Below are positions 4,948-12,491 of a DNA stretch of 16,205 nucleotides, in pieces. The DNA is taken from the NCBI GenBank assembly GCA_913773825.1, contig CAJYHH010000085.1:1-16205 (forward strand). The letters are read 5' to 3'. Origin of the DNA: Candidatus Sericytochromatia bacterium (GTDB taxonomy: Bacteria > Cyanobacteriota > Sericytochromatia > UBA7694). The number at the start of each line of letters is the position of its first letter. The stretch's first letter is position 1. The notes beneath the pieces were generated by a model. That model had not been told where the DNA came from. It saw only the letters and a program-made list of their open reading frames with translations, and did no database searches. Made by a program: the position numbers and the translations under genes.

Positions 4948-6086
4948 GGCTTAACCGGTGGCACATAAAATTTAGGCTCAAAGACATCGCGGGTGTCGCT
5001 TCGCAGCAGCGCAATGGCCTGATCCATGCTGTGGCCTTGTTTCATCAGCATAATCAGCTCAGCTGAGCCGCCCATTGAATAAGGGTAAAAGGCGTGTTTA
5101 AAGCTAACTTTGTTTTTCTGGCTAAAGGCTGCAGCTTCTTTGATTTCAGTTACAACAATCGGCATGAGCTGTTCGATCATGCGCAATTGTTGATTGTTTT
5201 TACGCGCTTTGGCTTCGTAATAAGCATCAGGATTGTATTTAGGAAACTCACGTAGATTATCCTGCTGAGAAGGAAAAATCCGGGTGGGGTTATCGTCAAC
5301 AATTACTACATGATCTAAGCTTTCGTCGATTACACGCAGATCTTTAGAGAGTTTTTCGGCTTTGCTTTCGCGCACCAGATGATTGCGGGTAAACACCCCT
5401 TTTAAAAAGCTGCGTAAAGGCTTACCCTGGATTTTTAACTTGTCAATAATCGCATGGGCTGCAGCGTCTTCTTTGGCTGAAAAAATCAGAATGCCCTTAC
5501 AGCCCGGTGTAGCAGCCAGATCGACTAAGGCTTTTTCCCAGCCAGGTGTCATCGAGACATAGTCAGGACCATAGACCGTTGGACGATAGATCATATCGCG
5601 TTTTAGACCCTTTAGATCCAGACGACTGGGATCTTTGCTGCCAGCTTCATACCACTGGGTCAGTAGCGTTTCATCCATATCAAAGGCGACATAAAAATCA
5701 CCCGGTTTAAGCGCTACAGGCTGAAAGCCGCTTTCAAAATACTTATCGACTTTAACGCGTTTAATCGCCTGCTCTAAAGCTTTTAAATACATCGTGTCGC
5801 GATGTTTCGCCATTTTAGCAGTCAGTCCAGCCTGCTCAAGTGCTAAATATTCAGGATTTGCTTCAAGCAGGTCTTTCATCTGATTCTGAACTTCAATCGC
5901 TTCAAGCCGGCTAAATCCAGCTTTGAGCATCATGGGAATATTGAGATGTCCGCGGCTAAAGCCTTCGGTGTACCATTCCGGCATTGGATCCTGGAGATAG
6001 TTACTCAGTGCGGGATCAAGCGCCTGAACGGGGAAGGTCAGCAGGGCGGCTGCGGCCAGCGCTAGAAGAAGAGCCTTGCGTTTCAT
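4944..6086 (-). CDS. Secreted HAD-superfamily phosphatase, FCP1/NIF-like, 380 aa
   Basis: A signal peptide (residues 1-22, ending VQA) predicts export. The HAD core is clear. Motif I is FDMDET (nucleophile Asp136, acid/base Asp138, Thr140), motif II is ILIFSAKED (Ser203), and motif IV is VVIVDDNPTRIF (Asp264, Asp265). DxDxT followed by a VDDNP motif is typical of the NLI-interacting-factor/FCP1/SCP branch. Residues 23-125 form a helical N-terminal region, and a C-terminal helical region follows residue 300; I cannot name either. It probably hydrolyses a phosphomonoester outside the cytoplasm, substrate unknown. GAGG lies 6 bases before the ATG. The stop overlaps the next start as ATGA, which suggests translational coupling with the downstream gene. 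Confidence 0.8.
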   Translation of the reverse strand: MKRKALLLALAAAALLTFPVQALDPALSNYLQDPMPEWYTEGFSRGHLNIPMMLKAGFSRLEAIEVQNQMKDLLEANPEYLALEQAGLTAKMAKHRDTMYLKALEQAIKRVKVDKYFESGFQPVALKPGDFYVAFDMDETLLTQWYEAGSKDPSRLDLKGLKRDMIYRPTVYGPDYVSMTPGWEKALVDLAATPGCKGILIFSAKEDAAAHAIIDKLKIQGKPLRSFLKGVFTRNHLVRESKAEKLSKDLRVIDESLDHVVIVDDNPTRIFPSQQDNLREFPKYNPDAYYEAKARKNNQQLRMIEQLMPIVVTEIKEAAAFSQKNKVSFKHAFYPYSMGGSAELIMLMKQGHSMDQAIALLRSDTRDVFEPKFYVPPVKP

Positions 6087-6128
6087 GAATGCCTCATGTG
6101 AGTTCAGACAGAACTCAGATTTTTGTTC

Positions 6129-6156
6129 ACCTTAGCACAGAAGAGAAAGGGCGCAA
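6129..6156 (-). promoter_or_regulatory. Possible promoter of the HAD-PCD operon
   Basis: On the minus strand TTGCGC (6156-6151), a 16-base spacer and TAAGGT (6134-6129) can be aligned, with a TG-n extension before the -10. The predicted start near 6122 gives a leader of about 36 bases. The -10 match is moderate. Confidence 0.35.
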
Positions 6157-6263
6157 ACACGTCATGACTGCAGATGGACTCTCTTTGCTGCCTGTTGAGC
6201 AAGCTTCTGAAGAAATCTGTAAATCAGTTTATTCCGGCTCAATTTAAACGCTTTAGTCTTTGA

Positions 6264-6282
6264 ATTGTAAATTGATTGTAAA
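6264..6282 (+). promoter_or_regulatory. Two direct ATTGTAAA boxes 11 bp apart
   Basis: ATTGTAAA occurs at 6264-6271 and 6275-6282, with starts 11 bp apart, about one helical turn. They sit roughly 65-80 bases before the predicted transcription start near 6345, a position typical for an activator. The octamer also occurs twice at 179-212. Confidence 0.4.
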
Positions 6283-6309
6283 ATGAGTCTTGCAAACCTG
6301 GCCCCAAAC

Positions 6310-6338
6310 TTGATTCCCTAAAATACGGTCTCTACAAT
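6310..6338 (+). promoter_or_regulatory. Sigma70-type promoter TTGATT-N17-TACAAT
   Basis: The -35 hexamer TTGATT (6310-6315) and -10 hexamer TACAAT (6333-6338) are separated by exactly 17 bases and match consensus at 4 of 6 and 5 of 6 positions. The predicted start is near 6345. There is no protein gene immediately downstream; the next clear element is the strong terminator at 6414-6451. Confidence 0.6.
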
Positions 6339-6344
6339 GAGAAT

Positions 6345-6451
6345 TGCAGATTGTCAGCAGCTCAATTGCTTACTGTCCACTCATCGCAAACTGAGCGAGA
6401 AAGTAAAGCGTCTGAAGTTAGATGGTTCCATCTAACTTCTTTTTGTTTTTT
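6345..6451 (+). ncRNA. Candidate small RNA or attenuated leader, about 100 nt
   Basis: The span between a good promoter and a strong intrinsic terminator predicts a short transcript. Besides the terminator hairpin, GCTTACT (6368-6374) can pair with AGTAAaGC (6402-6409, one bulge). This encloses a possible small stem TCGC/GCGA (about 6384-6398). It does not resemble SRP RNA, 6S RNA, tmRNA or RNase P. Read-through would lead into the giant coiled-coil gene 150 bases downstream, so it could be a cis-acting attenuator instead of a free sRNA. A 32-codon frame from an ATG at 6337 ends inside the terminator stem, but its start overlaps the -10 and so would not be in this transcript. Confidence 0.5.
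6414..6451 (+). terminator. Strong rho-independent terminator
   Basis: The perfect 12-bp arms are GAAGTTAGATGG (6414-6425) and CCATCTAACTTC (6428-6439). The innermost pairs probably open into the loop. TTTTTGTTTTTT (6440-6451) follows. This is the clearest intrinsic terminator of the window, and its T-run orients it on the + strand, where no protein gene precedes it. Confidence 0.85.
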
Positions 6452-6523
6452 GGGGATTTTTTATCCACATGCTTTAATCTTGATGTTTTTAGATTTTGCT
6501 TATTAGCCTCCTCATCAGCTTTG

Positions 6524-6541
6524 CTTAAACCTGAGTTTAAG
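6524..6541. repeat. Palindrome CTTAAAC-CTGA-GTTTAAG upstream of the giant gene
   Basis: Perfect 7-bp arms with a 4-base gap lie about 60 bases before the start of the coiled-coil gene and upstream of a possible -10 (TATAAC, 6579-6584). It has operator-like geometry, and no regulator is identified. The rest of 6452-6600 is AT-rich with no other feature I can support. Confidence 0.3.
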
Positions 6542-6600
6542 TCCACGTTAACCATCTTCAGATCCCTATTTAGTCCTCTATAACATGGGCAGAGAGGTGG

Positions 6601-9600
6601 ATGGTTTTTATGACGACAGTTGGTAATTCGGGAGCAAATAATCCCCAGTTCAATACAATTCAGGAAACTGCGGCAACGGTTGCCATTGGCCGTACTCAGC
6701 CCTTAAATCCTCAGACTCCCCAACTTGCACAATCAGCTCAAGTAGCTCAAGTAGCTCAACTCAGCCCTCAGGATCAAATTCGCCAGACTGCCGGTGTGAC
6801 AGGTAAAGCCGCGCCTGTTGACTTAGTCGGCTCAACCCCCCAGGCCAATCAGATTCGCGACTTATTGGCGCGTAAAGATTTTGATGCGATTACGGATCTG
6901 GTCAACCGGCTTGGTGAGCGCGGCCTGGGCAAATTAGATCTGAGCCTGGATGAAATTAAAACCATTGCAGAAGGCATGGGCCAGGGCAGTTGGAATGCGG
7001 GTCTACCTGTTTTTGCCAGTTTTAGCACTGAAGATCGTCAGGCTGTACAGACGCTGTTAATGCATAGCCTGCTGCATATTAATCAAAAAGTAGGCAGCCT
7101 GAATCAGACCGTGGGCCCTGAAGCCGTGATCAGCCTGCTGCGCAGCTCCGAGAGCCGTGATTTAGAAGGTCTGTCTATGTCGAATCGCCATATGATGATG
7201 GCGATGTTAGACCCTGGTAATTCGATCTGGGGCTCAATTAAGGGCGCCAGTGGTGAAGTTGCCCGGCGTTTTATCGGCAACGATACTCAAGCTGATGAGC
7301 TTAAAAGTAAATTATTGCTGGCCACCAAAAACGAGTCTCAGGTACGTGAATTACTCGATACGCTGAATCAGTTTAATCGTGACGATGTGGTGTTTCAATA
7401 TGTCAAAGACATGCCGCCAGCTCAATTAAATAAACTCTCCGAAGGCTTTAAGACTTATCTGTTAAAAGAATTAGTCGATAGCAAAATTAACGTAGCCGGT
7501 TTTGAGCTGGACCTTAACAAAATTGCTAACCTTGATGAAATGCTCAAAATGGTTTCACCTGAGCATGCCCAGGTAGCACGTTCACTTTATCTGGCGTTAA
7601 AACCCGAAACCCGCCAGTCAGCTGAAGTTCAGGAAATCGTCAAAAGCAGTGATGTGATGATGAAGCAGCTTCAGGATCTGGAACGTGAGATTAAGACCGA
7701 TGCAGATGGCGGCAAGCTGAGTGCAGACAAGCTCAATACTTATCGTGAGCGCCTGACCAGCTTTAAAGCCCAGACGGCCCATGATCCGGCCCTGCAGCAA
7801 AAAACGGCTGAGCTTGAAAACCTCTTAAATCAGCTCCAGCAGGGTTTAACCCAGGCTGATCAGACCCGCCAGCTAGGCCTGACCGCTGTGTCTCAGGCCA
7901 CTCAGGCCCTAACGGGCGTGCAGCAGCAGGCTAAAACTCTTCAGGATCAGGTCAAATCACTGAGCAGTAATGTCGGCGCACTTGAACTGAAGATCACAAC
8001 TACTGAAAACAACCTTAAAAATAAGCTGACTCAGTTGTCTGCTTTGGCTCAAAATGCTGGCGCTTTAGGTGAAGAGTATAGTCAGATTATCGGCCAGATT
8101 CAGCCATTAATCGACGACGGTAAACCTTTGCCCGGTAAATTACCCCAGCTGGATCAGCTTATGACAAAGCTGCAGCAGGCTGAATCTCGCCTGAGCAACT
8201 TAAGTCCTGAGTTAGCTTCTCTCAAAACTCAGTTTGGCGAACTACGCAGTCAGATTCAGCAGCAGCGTCAGGAACTCACTCAAGCGACAACTCAGTTTAA
8301 TCAACAACGTCGAACGCTTGAGACAAAAACTACGCGTCTGGAGACTTTGCTTGGCAATTACCAGACCCAGATTAGCCAGCTGGAGCGCAAACAAAGCGAA
8401 GCCAGTACCAAACTTGCTGGTTTTACAGAGCTGCCGGACGCTCAGCGCCAGACGATTCAGAAAGAGCTTAAAACAGCTGCTGATGCAATTCAAAGCCATC
8501 AAGCCAGTTATGCTGAGCTTGATAAAACGCTGAAAGAGACCTTAGTCCCAGGAGCGCGCGCAGCGGTTGCTGTGGCTGCTGAAGTCAATAGTCAGGTTGA
8601 AACCGTTCAAAGTCGCTTTGCTCAGGCTGAAGTGCTTGTGGCATCTGCGACTGAAATGATTAGCGCTGCAGAGACTCAGATTCAGGAAGTGGAGTCTGCC
8701 CTTGACGCCACCAAACGCCAGGCTCGAGAACTTGTCGTGAAACTTGGCAGCACCCTTGATAGCATGAGCTCTAATGACCTAAAAGCCGCAAAAGGTCAGA
8801 TCAGCGATATGGCCAAAGCCTTGCGAGCGCAGAATAACGGCGATCAGAAAGCGATTGAGGCTGAGCTTAATCAGCTGAATGAAATCAATACCCTGATTGA
8901 TAAAACCCAGGCCGATCTTAAAGCCGCTAAGGACATTAGAGATAACCTGGGCAAAGCCTTAAATGGCGCTCGTAACACAAATCGTTCAACCAGTCAGGTG
9001 CTTGAATCTGCTTTGCGCGATGTTCAGGCTGCAAGTGCTGCGGTGACGGATGCTCGCCAGTCAGTGGATCTGGTTGAAGGTGAGCTGGCCCGTTTAGGTG
9101 ATGATGTCAAAGGTTATGAGCAGGAGATCCTGCGCTATACCGAAGCGCTAAATGCTTTGGGAGCTGGTAATGAGACTTCTAAAGCTGATTTTAAAAAAGC
9201 TTTGCCAACTCAACCGGGTCAAAAGCCTGGCAGCATTCAGACTATTCAGGCTGAAAGCCAGAAAATGCTTCAGACCTTTGCCAGCAATGAAAGCAGTCGC
9301 GATGAGCTACGTGCCAAAATTAAAGATCTGCGCGCTAAAATGGAAAGTAAACAGCTGGAAATGCAGCATCAGCGTGGCCAGCTTGAAACCGCCAATCAAT
9401 CACTGACCAGCAAACTCAAAGGGCTTAAAGAGAGCCAAACGAAGCTCCAGCCTTTAATTGAGTCACTTGGCAGTGCTGAGATCACTATGGCAAATACCAT
9501 TGCTGAAAACAGTGAGTTAATTGCCAAGTGGGCGGGTCAAAAGCCCAGTAATAAAGCTGTAGTTGCAGCACTTGACCGGGCCAAACAAGAAAATATCAAT

Positions 9601-11310
9601 CTGCAAACCCAGCAAAAAAAAGTTGGGCCTTTGTTAGAGCAGGCCCGTCTCGAACTCGCCAATATTGATAGCCAGATTCGCGATTTAGAAGCCGCCAGTG
9701 CACAAGTCAGTGAACAGATTTTAGATGTCGACGTGACGTTAAATCAAAAGCTGGCAGGGGCTGTCAGTCAGTTAGATAAAACCCAGAACGAAATTCGTGA
9801 CCTGGATGCCCGTAAAGCTGCATTAAAATCAGAGCTGCAGACCCTGTTAGGCCAACTCGACAGCGGCAACGGTATGAGTTCTGAAGCGGTCTTTAGTCAA
9901 TTAAAGACGTTTTTAGATCGCAGCCAAGATTATGAAACCATGCAGCTGATCAATGAAATTGGCTCACGCGTAGGCGAAGCCAGAGGAGCTGTGCGCAGCG
10001 CTGATCAGATTGTCAGTCAGGCCAATTTAGCTGTCAGCAGCGCCAAAGAAAATCTAAGCAGCAGTCAGGCTGAAGTGGCGCGGATTAATGCTGATATTCA
10101 CGCCCTTGAAATTGAAACCGGTCAGATGGAAGCTGAAACTCGTGATGCCCAGACAGGTTTGCTGGATGTCCAGCGTCAGCTATTAGAGCAGCGCCGTCAG
10201 TTGGGTGTGGTCAATCCCCAGTACCAGAATCTGCTTGAGCGCTATAGCCAGATTTTAGAAGCTGGGCGCCCCATGACCGCTGCCGAAGCGGATGAACTCA
10301 AAGGGATTGAAAGTCAGTTAACGGGTATGGAATCTGATCTGGCTCGTGTCTCAGATCAGCTCAGTTCGCGGATTACCCAGATGAATATGCTCAAGTCGCG
10401 GGTCAATACCCGGATTGATGAGTTATCTCAGAAAACCCGCCGCCTCGAAGAGCTTCGCGCCAAGCTGGTGACTTCTCAAGCTCAGCTGACCACGGCTAAA
10501 CAAACAGTGGGCACAGCTCGTGAAGGTCTGGTCAAAAAGCGCGATGAACTTAAGCGCCTACGCGATGAATTGGCGAGTAAACCACGGATTCAGGGTTTAG
10601 CCGAAGTCAAAGCCGTGCTGAGTAATTTAGATTCAGCGATTGCCGAGCTGGATGCTGGAATCGGCCGGGCTGATGACAGTCTCAAGGGCATAGATGAAAC
10701 CCTTGAGCAGACCAGTGAGTTAATTACCCAGATTGATAAAGGCCTTGAAGCTGCGCGTAATCTTAAAGGCCGTTTGGAAATGATTCAGGGTAAATTAGCT
10801 GACATGCTGATCCAGGCTGCTGGTTTAAAAGCTGATTTAGGTGATTTGCTGGCGCTATTAGGCAAACTCAAGCTTGAATTTAAAGACTTAGAGCGCAATC
10901 TTAAAGAGTTTGTACAGGCTCCCCCAGCGGACTCTGGCCCATCTGAGCAGCCTGGGTATTCTGCGCCGACAAGTCCACAAGCACAGTCAAATGGTTCTGG
11001 TACCCAGCACTTGAGTGAACAGCGTACAGAGCAGCGTCGCCTGTCTTTTTCACAGCGCTTAAGTGATCAGATGACCAATCTTTGGGGGCAGCGTCAGCGT
11101 CAGGCTGAAAGCCGCCATGAGCAAGAACATCAGACGCGGCGTGCGGCGATGATACAGGATCTGGAACAACGTCTGGCGCTCTCGCGTCAGTTTCAGACAG
11201 AGCTGTCAGCCCAGGCGGCAGAACGCCAAGGGCTTGAAGACATCACCGCTCATAAGGTTCAGATGGCTTTGATGGGACTGGATGATTCATCAAGCTTAAA
11301 TGTTGTCTGA
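6601..11310 (+). CDS. Giant coiled-coil protein, 1569 aa, function unknown
   Basis: I do not recognise the family. There is no signal peptide or membrane segment, so it is probably cytoplasmic. Residues 1-75 are low-complexity, with a short AQSAQVAQVAQL repeat. Residues 80-340 are a mixed helical region that could be a globular head. Residues about 340-1440 are a long Gln/Leu/Lys/Glu-rich coiled-coil rod. Residues 1440-1470 are a Pro/Ser/Gly hinge, and 1470-1569 are a charged helical tail (EQRRLSFSQRLSDQ; RRAAMIQDLEQRLALSRQ). No Walker A/B or ABC signature is seen, so it is not an SMC or Rad50 ATPase, although the rod looks similar. Weakly similar Gly/Pro-containing breaks recur in the rod every 98-137 residues. 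AGAGGTGG touches the ATG at 6601, so the ATG at 6610 (9 bases from that site) is the more likely start. The gene is followed by a membrane protein 34 bases downstream, probably in one operon. Base usage matches its neighbours. Confidence 0.85.
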   Translation: MVFMTTVGNSGANNPQFNTIQETAATVAIGRTQPLNPQTPQLAQSAQVAQVAQLSPQDQIRQTAGVTGKAAPVDLVGSTPQANQIRDLLARKDFDAITDLVNRLGERGLGKLDLSLDEIKTIAEGMGQGSWNAGLPVFASFSTEDRQAVQTLLMHSLLHINQKVGSLNQTVGPEAVISLLRSSESRDLEGLSMSNRHMMMAMLDPGNSIWGSIKGASGEVARRFIGNDTQADELKSKLLLATKNESQVRELLDTLNQFNRDDVVFQYVKDMPPAQLNKLSEGFKTYLLKELVDSKINVAGFELDLNKIANLDEMLKMVSPEHAQVARSLYLALKPETRQSAEVQEIVKSSDVMMKQLQDLEREIKTDADGGKLSADKLNTYRERLTSFKAQTAHDPALQQKTAELENLLNQLQQGLTQADQTRQLGLTAVSQATQALTGVQQQAKTLQDQVKSLSSNVGALELKITTTENNLKNKLTQLSALAQNAGALGEEYSQIIGQIQPLIDDGKPLPGKLPQLDQLMTKLQQAESRLSNLSPELASLKTQFGELRSQIQQQRQELTQATTQFNQQRRTLETKTTRLETLLGNYQTQISQLERKQSEASTKLAGFTELPDAQRQTIQKELKTAADAIQSHQASYAELDKTLKETLVPGARAAVAVAAEVNSQVETVQSRFAQAEVLVASATEMISAAETQIQEVESALDATKRQARELVVKLGSTLDSMSSNDLKAAKGQISDMAKALRAQNNGDQKAIEAELNQLNEINTLIDKTQADLKAAKDIRDNLGKALNGARNTNRSTSQVLESALRDVQAASAAVTDARQSVDLVEGELARLGDDVKGYEQEILRYTEALNALGAGNETSKADFKKALPTQPGQKPGSIQTIQAESQKMLQTFASNESSRDELRAKIKDLRAKMESKQLEMQHQRGQLETANQSLTSKLKGLKESQTKLQPLIESLGSAEITMANTIAENSELIAKWAGQKPSNKAVVAALDRAKQENINLQTQQKKVGPLLEQARLELANIDSQIRDLEAASAQVSEQILDVDVTLNQKLAGAVSQLDKTQNEIRDLDARKAALKSELQTLLGQLDSGNGMSSEAVFSQLKTFLDRSQDYETMQLINEIGSRVGEARGAVRSADQIVSQANLAVSSAKENLSSSQAEVARINADIHALEIETGQMEAETRDAQTGLLDVQRQLLEQRRQLGVVNPQYQNLLERYSQILEAGRPMTAAEADELKGIESQLTGMESDLARVSDQLSSRITQMNMLKSRVNTRIDELSQKTRRLEELRAKLVTSQAQLTTAKQTVGTAREGLVKKRDELKRLRDELASKPRIQGLAEVKAVLSNLDSAIAELDAGIGRADDSLKGIDETLEQTSELITQIDKGLEAARNLKGRLEMIQGKLADMLIQAAGLKADLGDLLALLGKLKLEFKDLERNLKEFVQAPPADSGPSEQPGYSAPTSPQAQSNGSGTQHLSEQRTEQRRLSFSQRLSDQMTNLWGQRQRQAESRHEQEHQTRRAAMIQDLEQRLALSRQFQTELSAQAAERQGLEDITAHKVQMALMGLDDSSSLNVV

Positions 11311-11344
11311 TGTCAGTGAAAAGAAAACCGAGTAGCATAGAAGA

Positions 11345-12403
11345 ATGAATAATCCATCTTCCCGGCCTGTGAGCCCGCGACCTTCAATGGCTCAGGCTAC
11401 ACTCGCCAAGAAAAAAAAGAAACCTCGCCGCTGGCCGTATGTTTTGTTGTCGTTAGCGGCACTCTGCGTGCTGGCTGTTTTAATCTTGCCGCGTTTATTA
11501 GTGCAGCAGGCCACTCAAAAACCTGCTGAAACCGGTACGTTTATCACTCAACAGGTTCAGACCACCACCTTACAGGACAAAATGCAGCAAGCGTTGATTG
11601 CGGGTGGCAACGGTAGTCAGGGGACTGCCGCACAGCCTAACCAGGCAAACCAGGGCCAACTTACTCAACCGGGCCAGCCAACTCAGAATCAGTCCGGCAG
11701 TCAGTCTGGTCAAAATACGACCACTCAGTTTGATTCTCAGGTTATGAGTAATATTAATACTGACTCCTCAGCAGGCCAGAATAATACCCAGAGCCCTAAC
11801 CAGACCAGCAGCCAGACTAATCCTCAAAACCAGAGTGCCAGTCAGCCCAATGTCCAGAACCAGACTGCTGGCCAGAACAACTCAGTTGATGCGGGTCGTC
11901 AGTCTCAGCCTGTCCAGAATACTCAGCCTGCACAGCCTCCAGCCAATGATGGGCGCTTTCGGGTTCAGATGAGCGCAAGTGAAATCTCCGGTATGATTAA
12001 CTCAGGACTTGTTCAGGGTACAGCTCCTGAATACCGGGCTTCGATTCAAGGGGTTTCGACGACGATTCAGGGTGGACGCGCTCGCATTACAGTCGCTTTG
12101 CTGCCGCGTCATCTGCCAGATGCCTTTTTGAGTAATCTGCCTGGCGTCACGCGCGATACGCCCACGGTTTATCTGGGTGGTGAAATGAGTCTGAGTGTCT
12201 CAGGTAATACCATTACGCCAACGATTCACCAGCTTTCGCTGGGTAATTTCCGCGTTCCGATGCCTTTTATTCAGAGTGCTGTTGCGCAAACTGTGCGTCA
12301 GCAGGCGGATCAGCTCCTGCGTTTGCCTAACGGTCAGCGCGCTAGCCTTGATGATGTGATTCTTGATCAAGGAGCTGTTACGCTGGTTGGGCATGTTCAA
12401 TAA
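11345..12403 (+). CDS. Single-pass membrane protein with Q/N/S/T-rich linker and C-terminal extracytoplasmic domain, 352 aa
   Basis: A short basic cytoplasmic tail (LAKKKKKPRRW, residues 20-30) precedes one transmembrane helix (about 31-52), which predicts N-in, C-out topology. Residues 95-200 are a low-complexity Gln/Asn/Ser/Thr/Pro linker, long and flexible. Residues 203-352 form a compact domain starting FRVQMSASEISGMINSGL with alternating beta-strand-like segments (ITVALLPRHLP; YLGGEMSLSVSGNTITP) and a helix (FIQSAVAQTVRQQADQLL). This layout recalls DUF2140/YpmS or LmeA-like lipid-binding domains, but the match is by pattern only. It lies 34 bases after the giant coiled-coil gene with no terminator between, so co-expression and physical linkage are plausible. 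The ribosome site is weak (GAAG very close to the ATG). Confidence 0.75.
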   Translation: MNNPSSRPVSPRPSMAQATLAKKKKKPRRWPYVLLSLAALCVLAVLILPRLLVQQATQKPAETGTFITQQVQTTTLQDKMQQALIAGGNGSQGTAAQPNQANQGQLTQPGQPTQNQSGSQSGQNTTTQFDSQVMSNINTDSSAGQNNTQSPNQTSSQTNPQNQSASQPNVQNQTAGQNNSVDAGRQSQPVQNTQPAQPPANDGRFRVQMSASEISGMINSGLVQGTAPEYRASIQGVSTTIQGGRARITVALLPRHLPDAFLSNLPGVTRDTPTVYLGGEMSLSVSGNTITPTIHQLSLGNFRVPMPFIQSAVAQTVRQQADQLLRLPNGQRASLDDVILDQGAVTLVGHVQ

Positions 12404-12435
12404 AAGCGCATAAATAAAATCTTGGCCCCAAAACT

Positions 12436-12471
12436 TCAGCCTGAATCATCTGCTAAGATGGTTCAGGCTGA
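12436..12471 (+). terminator. Stem-loop at the end of the coiled-coil/membrane-protein operon
   Basis: The 15-base arms (12436-12450 and 12457-12471; core TCAGCCTGAA/TTCAGGCTGA, one T-G pair) enclose a 6-base loop. The following TTGATT is a poor T-run. It ends 6 bases before the AAGGGGG ribosome site of the next gene, so it could also affect expression of that gene. Confidence 0.5.
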
Positions 12472-12491
12472 TTGATTAAGGGGGTTCTTGA

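Noticed and set aside
6337..6435. 32-codon frame inside the candidate small RNA
   Set aside because: Its ATG overlaps the predicted -10 hexamer, so it would not be in the transcript, and it has no ribosome site. Worth revisiting only if the mapped 5' end is further upstream.
8234..8533. Alternative 99-aa frame within the giant coiled-coil gene
   Set aside because: It is fully nested in a long coherent coiled-coil frame and lacks a ribosome site.
6601..11310. SMC, Rad50 or MukB-type ATPase for the giant coiled-coil protein
   Set aside because: No Walker A, Walker B or ABC signature motif is present at either end. Similarity is limited to coiled-coil composition.
11615..11940. Tandem DNA repeat in the Q/N-rich linker
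   Set aside because: The protein composition is repetitive, but the DNA shows no fixed unit or regular period, so I describe it as low complexity only.
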